NCBI GenBank assembly: GCA_963842975.1
Contig: CAWJIH010000008.1
Coordinates: 1-64,000, forward strand
Length of the DNA: 64,000 nucleotides
From: JACJWR01 sp963842975
GTDB lineage: Bacteria; Actinomycetota; Actinomycetes; S36-B12; UBA10799
Direction: 5' to 3'
The translations under genes and the position numbers were made by a program. The notes under the pieces are model-generated. The model was not told the DNA's origin and searched no databases. It saw only the letters and a program-made list of their open reading frames with translations. Position 1 is the stretch's first letter; every line of letters begins with the position of its first letter. This document shows, piece by piece, positions 17,711-27,425 of this stretch.

Positions 17711-18776
17711 CGCGGCGACCTCCGCTGGTACCGGTGGCCAACATTGCCGTGTCCTGGGCCCCTCGGCGGGCGCCCCGTAGAAGTCGTACCGCCCGACTCC
17801 GCATCCGTGGCATGAAGCGTTCGGGCTCCCCCAGTACTTCGATAATCTCCTCAGCTTGCATTGAGGTAAAGCTGAGTCGAAGTGGCTCGCTATCCGAGGT
17901 AGGACTTGAGTTGGCGATAACTTGTGTGTGCAACAACTCTTCCAGTGCCAGAAAATCTCGGGAGTTCTCCCTAAGCACTTCGGCCGTTGACGCCCTCCAA
18001 CGTCGTCGGACTTCCGCGTCCCCAGCCTTTAGGCTCGGATCGAGAGCTCGTAGGGCTTCCCGCAACCTGGGTGCCTTTGCAGGGATTGACGCTGCAACTA
18101 GTCGGAGAAGCTCGGCCTCCGCGCAGTTGACAGAAACATTTGATTTGGCGAATTGGGGGGTTTTGAATTCCCTGAGTCCTAGCCACTGTTTAGTCAGGTC
18201 CGCAAGATTGTCCCCAGGTATCGTCCCCAACGTGAGGCGCACTTTGGGCTCCTGGGTGCTTTCGGTTAATGGCAGAAAGTTTGCGAGGAAAAGCCTGAGT
18301 TCAGCCGGCAACTCCCAGTCCGACCTAACCCACGTGTCAAAGTCCGGCAACGGGACCAAACCGGCTCGGTGACAGAACGCAGAAACGGCGTGAGCACCCG
18401 GATCGCGAAATATGATGAGGAGATCCACTGAGTCGTATAGGCCGCGGGTGGCCGCAAGGAAATCGTCCAATGCGCCCGCCTTCACGAGGCGGTGATAGAC
18501 GGACTCGTTTGAAAGCACGACTGATGTGCAGCTGGCTGACTCCGCAGCTTCGCGGTGTTCCTGGAGTAGGATTGATATTCGGCCAAAGTCCTTGGAATCA
18601 AGCAGCACCGGGAATTCTGTCGCATTCCCACTCTGCGCCCCGCCGCGACCAGACGAAACCCTGGGGAATGGGTAATATAGAGATTCAGCCTCAAGTTCTG
18701 CAACGTTTAGGCCTAGGATATCTTGCAGGTATGTTGAACCTGCCTTATTCAAGCCGATATGGAACATTAGGCGCAT
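17682..18776 (-). CDS. Sulfotransferase-like protein
   Basis: 364 residues. The N-terminal HIGLNKAGSTYLQ (6-18) matches the PAPS 5'-phosphosulfate loop, with the conserved Lys11 and Ser/Thr, and FRDPGAHAVSAF (123-134) matches the 3'-phosphate region (Arg124, Ser132). Such proteins move sulfate from PAPS to a sugar hydroxyl. It overlaps the polymerase gene downstream, so they are probably co-transcribed. Sulfation of the glycan is inference; some proteins of this fold have no proven activity. Confidence 0.75.
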   Translation of the reverse strand: MRLMFHIGLNKAGSTYLQDILGLNVAELEAESLYYPFPRVSSGRGGAQSGNATEFPVLLDSKDFGRISILLQEHREAAESASCTSVVLSNESVYHRLVKAGALDDFLAATRGLYDSVDLLIIFRDPGAHAVSAFCHRAGLVPLPDFDTWVRSDWELPAELRLFLANFLPLTESTQEPKVRLTLGTIPGDNLADLTKQWLGLREFKTPQFAKSNVSVNCAEAELLRLVAASIPAKAPRLREALRALDPSLKAGDAEVRRRWRASTAEVLRENSRDFLALEELLHTQVIANSSPTSDSEPLRLSFTSMQAEEIIEVLGEPERFMPRMRSRAVRLLRGARRGAQDTAMLATGTSGGRRDVSSAHECR

Positions 18777-18855
18777 GGGTGCAACCTACCACTGGAACGA
18801 GTTCTAGTCTGCGTCACTTGTATCCTGAGTTCTAGCAAACGACGATATCCCGCAA

Positions 18856-18863
18856 CCGACAGG
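18856..18863 (+). repeat. Target-site duplication, left
   Basis: CCGACAGG, repeated exactly at 20329-20336 immediately outside the IS256 ends; 8 bp is usual for this family. Confidence 0.85.
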
Positions 18864-20328
18864 GAGCAATGATCAGAACCTGTGGATGGGTCCTCGGTCT
18901 GGTTGCGTGAGTGGGCGCACCTTCCCGAGGATGATCTGAAAGTCATCTGGATTCTGATCAGGACCGGCGTTGGCGCGCTGGTTCGGGACGGTACGCCCAT
19001 GCTGACGCTGGTCAATGAAGAGGCTCAAGCCAACCTCCACGCCCCGGCGGCGGTCGGTGGGGTGACGCTCGACGAGCTGGTGCGCGAGGGTGCTCGGCAG
19101 ATGCTCGCGGCGGCGTTGCAGGCCGAGGTTGCCGCCTTTATCGACGCGCACCTCGGCTAGGTCGGCGAGGATGGGCGGCGGTGGTGGTGCGCAACTGCTA
19201 CCACGCTGCCCGCGAGGTGGCCACGGCCGCGGGTGCGGTGCTGGTGCGGGCACCGCGGGTCAACGACAAGCGGATCCACGAGGTCACCGGGGAACGCCGA
19301 CGGTTCGTTTCGGTGATCCTGCCGGCGTGGGCGCGCACGTCCCCGCAGGTCGCCGAGGTGCTGCAGCTGCTGTATCTGCACGGGTTGTCCAGCGGCGATT
19401 TCACGCCCGTTCACGCCCGCGCTGCAACAGTTCGCCCGGCTCGGCCGCCGGCCTGTCCTCGGCCACGGTGGCCCGGCTGACCGCGCAGTGGCGCGGCGAG
19501 GCGGCCCCGTTCGCCTCCCGCCCGCTACGGGACGTGGACTACGTGTCCGTGTGGGCCGACGACATCCACCTGAAGGTGCGCCTGGAGCAGGACAAGGTGT
19601 GCCTGCTGGTCATGATGGGGGTGCGCGGACGGCCGCAAGGAGCTCGTCGCACTCACCGACGGTTTCCGCGAATCGAGTGAGTCGCGGGCGGACCTGCTGC
19701 GCGACTGCGCCCGCCGCGGGATGCGCGCGCCGGTGCTCGCCTTGGGCGACGGTGCGCTCGGGTTTTGGAAGGCGCTGCGCGACGTGTTCCCGCAGACCCG
19801 CGAGCAGCGCGGCCGGTTCCACAAGACCGGGAACGTGCTGGCCGCGCTGCCCAAGTCCGCCCAGCCAGGGGCGAAGGCCGCGATCCTCCGCCAGATCACC
19901 GGCGCCCAGGACAAGGCCCACGCCACCGCGGCGGCGAAGGTTCTCGCCGCCCAGTGCGGGACCAATTGGCCCAAGGCCGCGGCGAAGATCGCCGAAGACC
20001 TCGACGTGTTGTTGACGCATACAACTACCCGGCCGAGAACTTGATCCACCTGAGCATCACGAACCCCATCGAGTCCACCTTCGCCACCGTCCGGCTGCGC
20101 CAACGCGTCCCCAAGGCCCCGGCTCGTGCGCCGCCGGCGTGGCGATGGCCTTCAAACTGATGAAGTCCGCGCAACGCCGCTGGCGTACCGTGAATGCCCC
20201 CACCTGGTCGCCCTGGTGCGAGCAGGAGCGGTGTTCCACAACGGCGAACTCGTCGAACGCCCCGAGGGATCAGGAGGCCAATCTCAAGCCGCATGAAACA
20301 TGCGATCCACAGGCCTTGACAATTGCTC
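18864..20328 (+). mobile_element. IS256-family element, decayed
   Basis: 1465 bp. Left end GAGCAATGATCAGAACCTG, complement of right end GAGCAATTGTCAAGGCCTG; inverted repeats of about 24 bp with a few mismatches. An 8-bp target duplication flanks it. It inserted in the upstream region of the sulfotransferase gene. Its transposase is broken by several frameshifts. Confidence 0.85.
18882..20300 (+). pseudogene. IS256 (mutator-type) transposase, multiple frameshifts
   Basis: Pieces in order but in changing frames: MLTLVNEEAQ and LDELVREGARQMLAAALQAEV to about 19160; VVRNCYHAAREVATAAGAV and KRIHEVTGERRRFVSVILP to about 19410; LSSATVARLTAQWRGEA and VWADDIHLKVRLEQDKVCL to about 19620; ALGDGALGFWKALRDVFPQT and NWPKAAAKIAEDLDVLL to about 20010; then LIHLSITNPIESTFATVRLR. 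Landmarks of an IS256 DDE enzyme are present, but at least four frame changes rule out a working protein. Confidence 0.85.
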
Positions 20329-20336
20329 CCGACAGG
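20329..20336 (+). repeat. Target-site duplication, right
   Basis: CCGACAGG, second copy. Between here and 20520 there is no supported gene; a 49-codon open stretch from 20414 (MVSLSQEIPNSGIPSEELW) runs into the 3' end of the next gene and is not recognised. Confidence 0.85.
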
Positions 20337-20520
20337 CGTTCCGCGAAACCTGGGTATTTGGGGACAACTTTGATGACCAGTAAAGTCCTACTGCAGGAGC
20401 TCGCACTCCGGGATGGTGAGTCTCAGCCAAGAGATTCCGAACTCTGGGATTCCATCGGAAGAGTTGTGGCTGGAGGCGGCCCGTGTGGTCGCAGAGCTCA
20501 CTGCGGGGCGGCTCAATCGG

Positions 20521-21495
20521 CTAGGGCTTAGCCGGCCCTGGCTGCGACAACTGGAGGTATGACTTCGCGGCCTCACGTACCGGTCGAGAGGCAATCGGCT
20601 GCCGCCGGGCGAGTTTGCGAATTGAGTTGGCCACCGGGTAGAAGACGGTTGACCGATACCGCGCCAGGGCCCGCGCCCAGCGAATTCCGTACCATTTCTC
20701 CACGAAGCGCAACTCCGATTGGAGGGCGAGCACGCTTCGCACGGCGCTGGGGTCGTCACGGTCAGGGATCCCTGAGCCCTGTCCCCCGAGGTGGTAACCA
20801 ACTGCCGAAGCGACGCCCACGAGCTTGTAGCCGGCTCGGAGGATCGTGCGGGAAACATCGATGTCGTCGCTCATGAAGAAGATGGTCTCGTCGAAAAAAC
20901 CCACCGACCGAAGCGCACTAAAGTCGAAGAGTGATAGCCCCCCGCTTGCGTAGCCGGACGAAATGCCGAATGTCCCCTGCCTTCGCGCGTATCGCCAGCG
21001 AAATGGGACTTGGGTCCAGCGTGTGCTGACCAAGTCGCCCAAAAGGAAGGTCCCCAATCGACGGTCGGCGAATGCGCCAATCGTCGTCCGACCGTCAGTC
21101 TCGATGAAAGGAACTGCGATGCCTGGGCGTCCGGGGTAGTTCACTAGGGCGTCAATGAGGGCCAGAAGGCCAGCTTCATCAATCCCCGCATCAGGGTTGC
21201 ACAGCAGCACGAAGTCGGGTTCGACCGAGGCGCTTCGAATGGCCAGGTTGTTTCCGGCGCCCCAACCCCTATTCGTGGGCGATGGCACGACCGAGGCGTC
21301 GAGTCCAGGAATGCCGAGAATAGCGGCCTCAGCCACCCTGCAGGTGTCGTCGCTTGAGGCGTTGTCGGCCACGATCAACTGCGCCGAGAAGTCAGCTGTT
21401 CGGGATAGGTATGCGAAGTCAGTCACACACTTCTCAATGGTTGCCGAACTGTTGTAGGTGACAACTGCGACCAGTACATGTGGGGTATTGGGCAT
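20521..21495 (-). CDS. Glycosyltransferase family 2
   Basis: 324 residues from ATG at 21495, preceded by GGAAGAAG; a longer frame upstream has no family similarity. GT-A fold: VVTYNSS (10-16), VADNASSDDT (about 42-51), WGAGNNLAI, the metal-binding CNPDAG (about 98-103), GYASGGLSLFD and a late MSDDIDVS segment as in rhamnosyl- or galactofuranosyltransferases. Adds one sugar to the growing lipid-linked glycan at the cytoplasmic face. Divergent from the next gene with a 124-bp gap. Sugar specificity unknown. Confidence 0.88.
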   Translation of the reverse strand: MPNTPHVLVAVVTYNSSATIEKCVTDFAYLSRTADFSAQLIVADNASSDDTCRVAEAAILGIPGLDASVVPSPTNRGWGAGNNLAIRSASVEPDFVLLCNPDAGIDEAGLLALIDALVNYPGRPGIAVPFIETDGRTTIGAFADRRLGTFLLGDLVSTRWTQVPFRWRYARRQGTFGISSGYASGGLSLFDFSALRSVGFFDETIFFMSDDIDVSRTILRAGYKLVGVASAVGYHLGGQGSGIPDRDDPSAVRSVLALQSELRFVEKWYGIRWARALARYRSTVFYPVANSIRKLARRQPIASRPVREAAKSYLQLSQPGPAKP

Positions 21496-21619
21496 CGGCT
21501 TCTTCCGGGTCGCCAGAGGTTCATATGAGCATATCGTTGAGGTATTCCGGCGCGTCAACGCCTCCGTGCATGTGGGACTGCGTCTCGGCTTTGGCTGTGT
21601 TGCCTGACAGACTCTCCCC

Positions 21620-22738
21620 ATGCATGTTGTGATGGTCGGCAATTTCCCGCTAGATGCCACGCCCCGGGGAGGGGTTGAGACAGCGGCGTTCAACCTTGCC
21701 TCGGGACTTCAGCAGCTGGGGGTGAAAGTGACCGCCGTCGATCCCCGAGTTGAGACGCCCGAATCTGTAACGGTCTCCTGTGGGGGCATCACCGTGCATC
21801 GTGCCAGTCTCGGGGGAATCGCAGGGCGTGGTCGTCGCGCCCGCGACATGGTGCGAGATATCTACGCGAGCGGGGATGCGGACTTGGTTCATTCTCAGGG
21901 CATTGCCCGCTTCTTGCCCCAGGAGCTGCCCACAATCTTCACGCTCCACGGCATTGTTGAAAACGAGGTGAAGCATGAAGGCTCCCGATTGCGCGCTGCT
22001 GTAAAGGCCGCCACGGTCGTTCGGGAGGAGGTGTCGGCCAGAAATGCTGCACCAAACGTAATCTCAATCTCCAGATTCACGTCGCGGTACCTTAGCCCGG
22101 GACGTCAGCGGGTTTGGGAGATCCCGAACGCCATCTCGCCGATCTTCGGCCAGAGCAAGGCAGCGACTAGGGAGAAGCGCGTGCTTTTCGTGGGCTCGTT
22201 GCGAATCCGCAAGCGTGTGCGTGAATTGATCACAGCCTTTAAGGACGCCTGCCAGCGAGATGGCGCCGTATTGGCTTTGGCTGGCTCGGGACTCGAGGGC
22301 GAATATGGTCAATCCTGCTTGGCTCTCGCTGACGATCTTGGGGTGGCTGGCAGCATCGAGTGGCTCGGCTCGTTGACACCCGAGCAGTTGGCGGACGAGA
22401 TGGCCCGATCCATGGCCTTGGCGCTCCCGTCCGGGGCCGAGTCCGCGCCCATGGTCATCTCTGAGGCATTTGCCCAGGGTTTGCCCGTGGTCGCCACCGA
22501 CGTGGGCGCCGTGGCGGAGATGGTGGACGATGGCAGCAATGGGATTGTCGTGAAGCCCGATGATCAGGCCGAACTTTCCGAAGCACTCGTTCGAGTATTG
22601 AATCTGCCGGATTTTGATGCTTGGAGTTCGCGAGCGATCCAAGCGTCGGCGGTGTACTCGGTAGCAGATGTCAGTGCCCGAACACTCGCGGCCTACCGTC
22701 AGGCCTTGAGCCACAGATTCGGAGCGAGCCGTGGCTAG
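21620..22738 (+). CDS. Glycosyltransferase family 4
   Basis: 372 residues, GT-B fold. GGVETAAFNLASGL (17-30) is the acceptor-lobe glycine loop; the donor lobe has VLFVGSLRIRKRV, LALAGSG and the EX7E motif in ESAPMVISE (about 273-281) followed by AFAQGLPVVATDVG. A retaining glycosyltransferase acting in the cytoplasm. First of a run of four plus-strand glycan genes to 25778. Confidence 0.88.
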   Translation: MHVVMVGNFPLDATPRGGVETAAFNLASGLQQLGVKVTAVDPRVETPESVTVSCGGITVHRASLGGIAGRGRRARDMVRDIYASGDADLVHSQGIARFLPQELPTIFTLHGIVENEVKHEGSRLRAAVKAATVVREEVSARNAAPNVISISRFTSRYLSPGRQRVWEIPNAISPIFGQSKAATREKRVLFVGSLRIRKRVRELITAFKDACQRDGAVLALAGSGLEGEYGQSCLALADDLGVAGSIEWLGSLTPEQLADEMARSMALALPSGAESAPMVISEAFAQGLPVVATDVGAVAEMVDDGSNGIVVKPDDQAELSEALVRVLNLPDFDAWSSRAIQASAVYSVADVSARTLAAYRQALSHRFGASRG

Positions 22739-22830
22739 TGCCTTGCCCTATGCCCGGGTGATGTAGGGCTGGCGGGTATTCGACACGGCCGCGCATGTGA
22801 ACCACAACGACCCCCAACTACTATGGGCTT

Positions 22831-23610
22831 ATGTCCACTCCAAAACGTGTTTGGCAGGTGCTCCGTGCCGAGGGTTTCTCTGAAGTTGCCGCGCGAACCG
22901 CCATCAGATTTATGCCACGCCGACCGCTGGCTCTCTCCGATGTACTGACACCCCAAGTTGCCCTGGCATGGAATCCGGAACAGTGTCTCCGGTTTCTTGC
23001 GGCTTCCTCAAATTCAGCGGAACTATCCTCTGACGCCTTCATTCAGTGGACTAGCGAGTGGCAGGAGTCGGTTGACTTCGGTGTGGCTTCTCCCACGGAA
23101 ATCCCGGAGGAATGGAACGTGGAGAAACAAACGAGCCTGCTTCTCTATTGCCTAGTTCGGTGGAACCAGCCCCAGACTGTACTTGAGACCGGCATCGCTC
23201 GGGGTGCCTCCTCGCTGTCAATTCTCACGGCGATGGAACGCAACGGGAAGGGGAATCTCGTCTCAGTCGACGTGATGGATGACGTCGGGATGCTGGTGCC
23301 GGAAAGCCTTCACGGCCGTTGGTCTAAGGTCATCTTGAATCCAGAGAAGTCTCGTGTGGAGTTCAGGGGCCTTGTGGAGCGAATTCAGCCTATTGACATG
23401 TTCTTCCACGACAGCGACCATAACGAGCGCTGGATGACATTTGAATTCACCACCGTCCTGCCCAAGATGGCAAATGGCGGAATCTTCGCGTCCGATGATG
23501 CCCACCAGAACCGCAGCTACGTTGGGGCGGTGGGACCAGAGAGGGAGTGTGTCTTGCTCCTCGACAGTCGCAAGGTATCGGGCTTCAGCGTGATCAACCA
23601 TGGGGGCTAG
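22831..23610 (+). CDS. Class I methyltransferase (Methyltransf_24 type)
   Basis: 259 residues. VLETGIARGASSLSIL (about 115-130) is motif I, VSVDVMDD the next acidic strand, and FFHDSDHNERWMTFE (about 191-205) with the HDSDH metal or acceptor site is typical of the TylF/CmcI-like family. These methylate sugar or polyketide hydroxyls. No ribosome binding site is clear at the ATG; alternatives downstream lose conserved sequence. It lies between a GT4 and an epimerase. Confidence 0.8.
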   Translation: MSTPKRVWQVLRAEGFSEVAARTAIRFMPRRPLALSDVLTPQVALAWNPEQCLRFLAASSNSAELSSDAFIQWTSEWQESVDFGVASPTEIPEEWNVEKQTSLLLYCLVRWNQPQTVLETGIARGASSLSILTAMERNGKGNLVSVDVMDDVGMLVPESLHGRWSKVILNPEKSRVEFRGLVERIQPIDMFFHDSDHNERWMTFEFTTVLPKMANGGIFASDDAHQNRSYVGAVGPERECVLLLDSRKVSGFSVINHGG

Positions 23611-23688
23611 TGTCTCCGGTAGCCGATCTCTAGGGGGGGACCCTCCTCAGGCGTCTCATGGTGTCGGTTTCCCTGGACGGCGTCGCAG

Positions 23689-24636
23689 GTGAGAGTAGCC
23701 ATCACCGGAGGCACCGGCTACCTGGGTGGAAGCATTGTCCGTGCCCTGGCTGCTCAAGGGCACACTGTCAGAGCCATGACCCGGCGCTCCACGGACGTCC
23801 TGGGGCCGCCTCGCTTTGATGGGGTCGAGTGGGTCCAGGGCGACATGTTGGGCGCGAGTTCGTTGACTGACTTGATGGACGGTTGCCAGGCCTTCATCCA
23901 CGCTGGAGGAATCGTCAGGACTTCGAATCCTGAGGACTTCCAGTCCAACGTTGATTTCGCGCACCTTGTTCTCTCGGCGCTGGACACCTCGGGACTTCCG
24001 ATGGCCGTGCTGGTCTCGAGTGGCGGGGTCTTCGGCAACTGCGGAGTCACCGTGGACGAGAACTCCCCCCATCGCCCTGACGACGCCTACGAACGATCGA
24101 AGAGTCGCGCCGAGTCGGTATTGATGCCGCTGGTCGTGTCTGGGCGCGCGAGGATGATGCGCCCGGCAGTGATCTTCGGAGGCTCAAATCCACTGCGACC
24201 ACTGCTTCGACTGAGCCGGAGAATCTGCTCGGGCAGGATGATCCCGGTATCCCTTCGCGCCTGCACCAACTACGTGCACGTGGACGATGTCGCGAGGACT
24301 GCTCTACGTCTCCTGGAAGACCCTGGAGCTCCGGATTTGGTCAACGTTAACTATCCGCTGCCTTTACCTGGACTAGTCGCCCTCCTGGCAGATGCGCTTG
24401 ATACGTCGGCCCGCACAATTGTGGTTCCTGCTGGTCTTGCCGAACTTGCAGCCCGAGTGCCAGACAATGTGGTCGGAAGCCTCCCGCATGTCTCCCTCGC
24501 CAAATCGATAGTTGATGCCACCCGCATCGACACGCAACATCCTGAGTGGCTACATGGGGAGGATCCAGTGGAAGACGTCATGCGGAGGCGCTTGATGTCA
24601 GTGGTTGATGAGTACAGACGCCAGGAGTTGCTGTGA
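23689..24636 (+). CDS. NAD-dependent sugar epimerase/dehydratase (extended SDR)
   Basis: 315 residues from GTG. GGTGYLG (7-13) binds NAD(P); VSSGGVFG (109-116) holds the catalytic Ser, and Tyr134/Lys138 in AYERSKSRAE form the YxxxK pair. Typical nucleotide-sugar or 3-beta-hydroxysteroid-like SDR layout with RPAVIFGG (about 158-165) and YVHVDDVA (about 192-199). Makes or modifies a nucleotide sugar for the nearby transferases. Its TGA overlaps the GTG of the next gene. Confidence 0.85.
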   Translation: MRVAITGGTGYLGGSIVRALAAQGHTVRAMTRRSTDVLGPPRFDGVEWVQGDMLGASSLTDLMDGCQAFIHAGGIVRTSNPEDFQSNVDFAHLVLSALDTSGLPMAVLVSSGGVFGNCGVTVDENSPHRPDDAYERSKSRAESVLMPLVVSGRARMMRPAVIFGGSNPLRPLLRLSRRICSGRMIPVSLRACTNYVHVDDVARTALRLLEDPGAPDLVNVNYPLPLPGLVALLADALDTSARTIVVPAGLAELAARVPDNVVGSLPHVSLAKSIVDATRIDTQHPEWLHGEDPVEDVMRRRLMSVVDEYRRQELL

Positions 24637-25778
24637 ACAGACCGCCCACCTTTCGGGTAGCTCATGTGGTCGGCAATCTCGATGTCGGTGGAGGGCAGAA
24701 GCTGACGGCCCTCATCGCCAAGGGATTGCACCAACGGGGCGTAGACGTCACTGTCGTGTCGCTGGGGGTCACCGGCTACTACGGTGATTACCTGGAGGAT
24801 GCAGGGGTTCCCGTGCTCCCAGTAGGCTTTGGAAGTGGGGGAACTTCTGTCGATTGGGGTCGATCTCCGAAGACCTTAGTTTCATTTGTCGGTCTCTTCG
24901 CCCGCGAGCGATGGGACATCGTCCACACGCATATGTTCCGCACGGCTCTGCTTACGACGGGAATCGCCAGGGCCACCGGAGCGAAGGTTCTGGGCACCTC
25001 TCACCGCATCTACTTCCCGCGAGTCCAGCCTGTCGCCGAGCGGGCCTTGAGTAAACTGCAGTCGGGAATTGTGGTGGATTCGCGCGCCGTCGGCGAGATC
25101 CTCATGGACAAGACGGGGATCCCCGAGGAGAAGTACATCGCAATTCACAACGGAATCGATGAGGATGAGTTTGCCGATGCCCCGTCCACCAGGGAAGCAC
25201 GGGTGGAACTGCGCCTGCCAGCAGAGAAGCTGCTGATCGGGTGTGTTGCAGCGCTCATGGAGCACAAGGGACAGCGATTCCTGCTCGAGGCGACCAAGAG
25301 GCTCCTCCATGACGGCCTTGACGTGGCGTTGGTGCTCGTCGGGGGGGGGCCAGACGAGGGTAACTTGCGCGCCCTGACGAACGATCTGGGGATTGAGGAT
25401 CACGTTCACTTCCTAGGGGAGCGGACAGATCTGGCACGGATCCTTTCTGCACTGGACATACTCGCGCTGCCTTCCATCTTCGAGGGCTTCGGGATCGTCC
25501 AGGCAGAGGGCATGCTCATGGGGCTGCCAGTGGTCGCGACGAGCGCGGGCGGTGCGCTGGAGGTTGTCGACGAGGGCGAGACGGGGTTTCTGGTTCCGTA
25601 CGGTGACGTCTTGGCACTGACAGCGCGGCTTAAGTTGCTCGCGGAGAATCCAGCGATGAGGGAACGTCTGGGCTTGAAGGGCAGGGCCAAGGTCGAACGA
25701 CAGTTCACCGTCGAACGCATGGTAGATCGCTACATGGACCTGTACGAGCGCGTTCTCGCTGGGGAACCTGTCAAGTAG
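24633..25778 (+). CDS. Glycosyltransferase family 4
   Basis: 381 residues from GTG, with AGGAG 5 nt upstream and overlap with the epimerase stop (GTGA). GT-B: NLDVGGGQKLTALIAKGL (14-31), HTHMFRTALL in the acceptor lobe, IHNGID, VLVGGGPDEGNL and EX7E in EGFGIVQAE (about 285-293). Closest in pattern to PelF/WcaL-like transferases. Convergent with the next gene with a 29-bp gap. Confidence 0.9.
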   Translation: MNRPPTFRVAHVVGNLDVGGGQKLTALIAKGLHQRGVDVTVVSLGVTGYYGDYLEDAGVPVLPVGFGSGGTSVDWGRSPKTLVSFVGLFARERWDIVHTHMFRTALLTTGIARATGAKVLGTSHRIYFPRVQPVAERALSKLQSGIVVDSRAVGEILMDKTGIPEEKYIAIHNGIDEDEFADAPSTREARVELRLPAEKLLIGCVAALMEHKGQRFLLEATKRLLHDGLDVALVLVGGGPDEGNLRALTNDLGIEDHVHFLGERTDLARILSALDILALPSIFEGFGIVQAEGMLMGLPVVATSAGGALEVVDEGETGFLVPYGDVLALTARLKLLAENPAMRERLGLKGRAKVERQFTVERMVDRYMDLYERVLAGEPVK

Positions 25779-25807
25779 CGGACCGCCTTTCCGCTGTCGG
25801 TCTCCCC

Positions 25808-27029
25808 CTAGTGTGAGACGACTTCCAGAAGGGTCGACTCCAGTTGCTCTGCGATTCTGTCGCGACTGAACCTCTCGCGGGCGAGCCGGCCCGCTCGATC
25901 CCCCATCTCGGCTAGCCGCTCCCCATCTGACAGCGCATCGATGAGTTGGACGGCAGCTCCGCGGGGATCACGGGGTAGCGAGACACCCGCGTCTGCGTCC
26001 AAGAGGATCTGCCCCTGCCAGCCGCCGTAGTTGATGGCCAACCCGCGGCCGGCCGCGAGGGTGTCGAAGAACTTGTTGGCCCCGCTGTGCTCGATCCCCG
26101 CCGCGTCCACGGCTACCGACAGGCCCATGCTGGCCGCTCGGTATGAGTCGGCGATCTTGACCTTCGGCACCTGTGGGGCGAAGAAGAGGTTCGTGTTGAG
26201 GACGCCCGCAGCTTCCGCCGAGGCGACAAGTTCAGTCCTCAGGGCACCATCCCCTTGAATAACGACAGCGGGTCGGGGGTCGATCTTCAACATCTCGACG
26301 CACAGGGGGACAACCCAGTCAAGTCCATGCGAGGCGCCCATGTAGTCCGCGAACAGCGCGAAGGGGCGCCCCGGAACACCTGGAACCAGGCGGAAGAACG
26401 TTTCCGGATCGCCCCGGTCCGAGAAGAAATCCAGATCCGATGCGTTCGTGATGACCGCAATCTTCGAGGCGGGAATGCCCCGGCTCACCAACTGGTCCCG
26501 CATGCCCGGTGAAAGGGTGATGACTTTGTTGGCCACACGGTGGCTGCTCAGTTCGAGCCCTCGCGCCGTCATGCGTAGAGCCGGATTGGGCGCAGCCCCA
26601 TCGATATCGGCATGTCGGGCCATAGATCCCGTACTTCAAGAACCATCGGGCGTCGTGGTCGAGTCGCCGCCATCGCCGGGACTGCGACGCTGAGCGGCGG
26701 GCTCGAAGCCAGGGCAAGATCACCCCATTGCGTGATGGCGCGCCGTGTAGCAAGCGCGGTGAACTCGAGGAACGCTTGGACTCGCCGTGGGTACGACATG
26801 CTCTGGCTGTATGGCACGCCGACACGGGCGACTCGGATTCCGTCTATGTCGTCGAAGGTCCACTTTCCGCGTTCGCCGCCCTGCATCTGGGCTGTCAGCA
26901 CCGTGACACGGTGGCCCCTGGCGACGAGCCTTCGGCAGTTCTCGTACGCTCGAGTATGGCCGACGTACGGAACCCAGGAGCTGCCTTGTCGGGCGTGGCG
27001 AAGTACTGGAAGACATAAGTCAGGTCCAC
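25808..27029 (-). pseudogene. Glycosyltransferase family 4 (WbuB-like), at least two frameshifts
   Basis: Reading begins at a GTG near 27029 (DLTYVFQYFATPDKAAPG, with GGGG upstream), changes frame around 26940-26965 to CRRLVARGHRVTVLTAQ...VRDLWPDMPISMG, then changes again at about 26600 to NPALRMTARGLE...NKVITLSPGM and the donor lobe through SGANKFFDTLAAGRGLAINYGGW to 25808. Colinear with the intact gene at 44484-45746, which shows what the whole protein should look like. With two separate frame changes it is likely inactive. Confidence 0.8.
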
Positions 27030-27425
27030 GTGTTCCCCCTGGGATTCGGTTGTCGCGCTAGACACTGCGATTCTGCCAGTCGCCCAAGTTCCAGCGATTT
27101 GTGCCCTCATGATCGAGTTGCACGACGATGCCGCAGGACCGGAACATAGCCAGGTCACGCGTGGAACAGGTGACCGCGCGGGTTGCTCTACGGGCACACG
27201 AGCGTTCGGGTTAGACGGGGGCCGGGGCCTGTAAGTACTTACCTATGCGTCTGTCGATCGTCACCGCCGAGCGAGTCGAGTTGTGATCCCCCTTACGTTG
27301 GCTTCGGATGACTTCGCACGTACGCTTGGACTGGGCATGAGTGGTGCACAAGACGTCCAATCCAAATGCGGTATTCTTGCAGCACGGTCGTCAAGCTGAA
27401 CACCTAGCGAGGGGATCGATGTAGC
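27030..27425. other. Intergenic region with a 12-bp palindrome
   Basis: No gene I can support. It separates the broken GT4 (minus) from the GT-B gene (plus), so it should contain divergent promoters. GTAAGTACTTAC at 27231-27242 is a perfect palindrome and could be an operator; nothing else shows. Confidence 0.4.
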
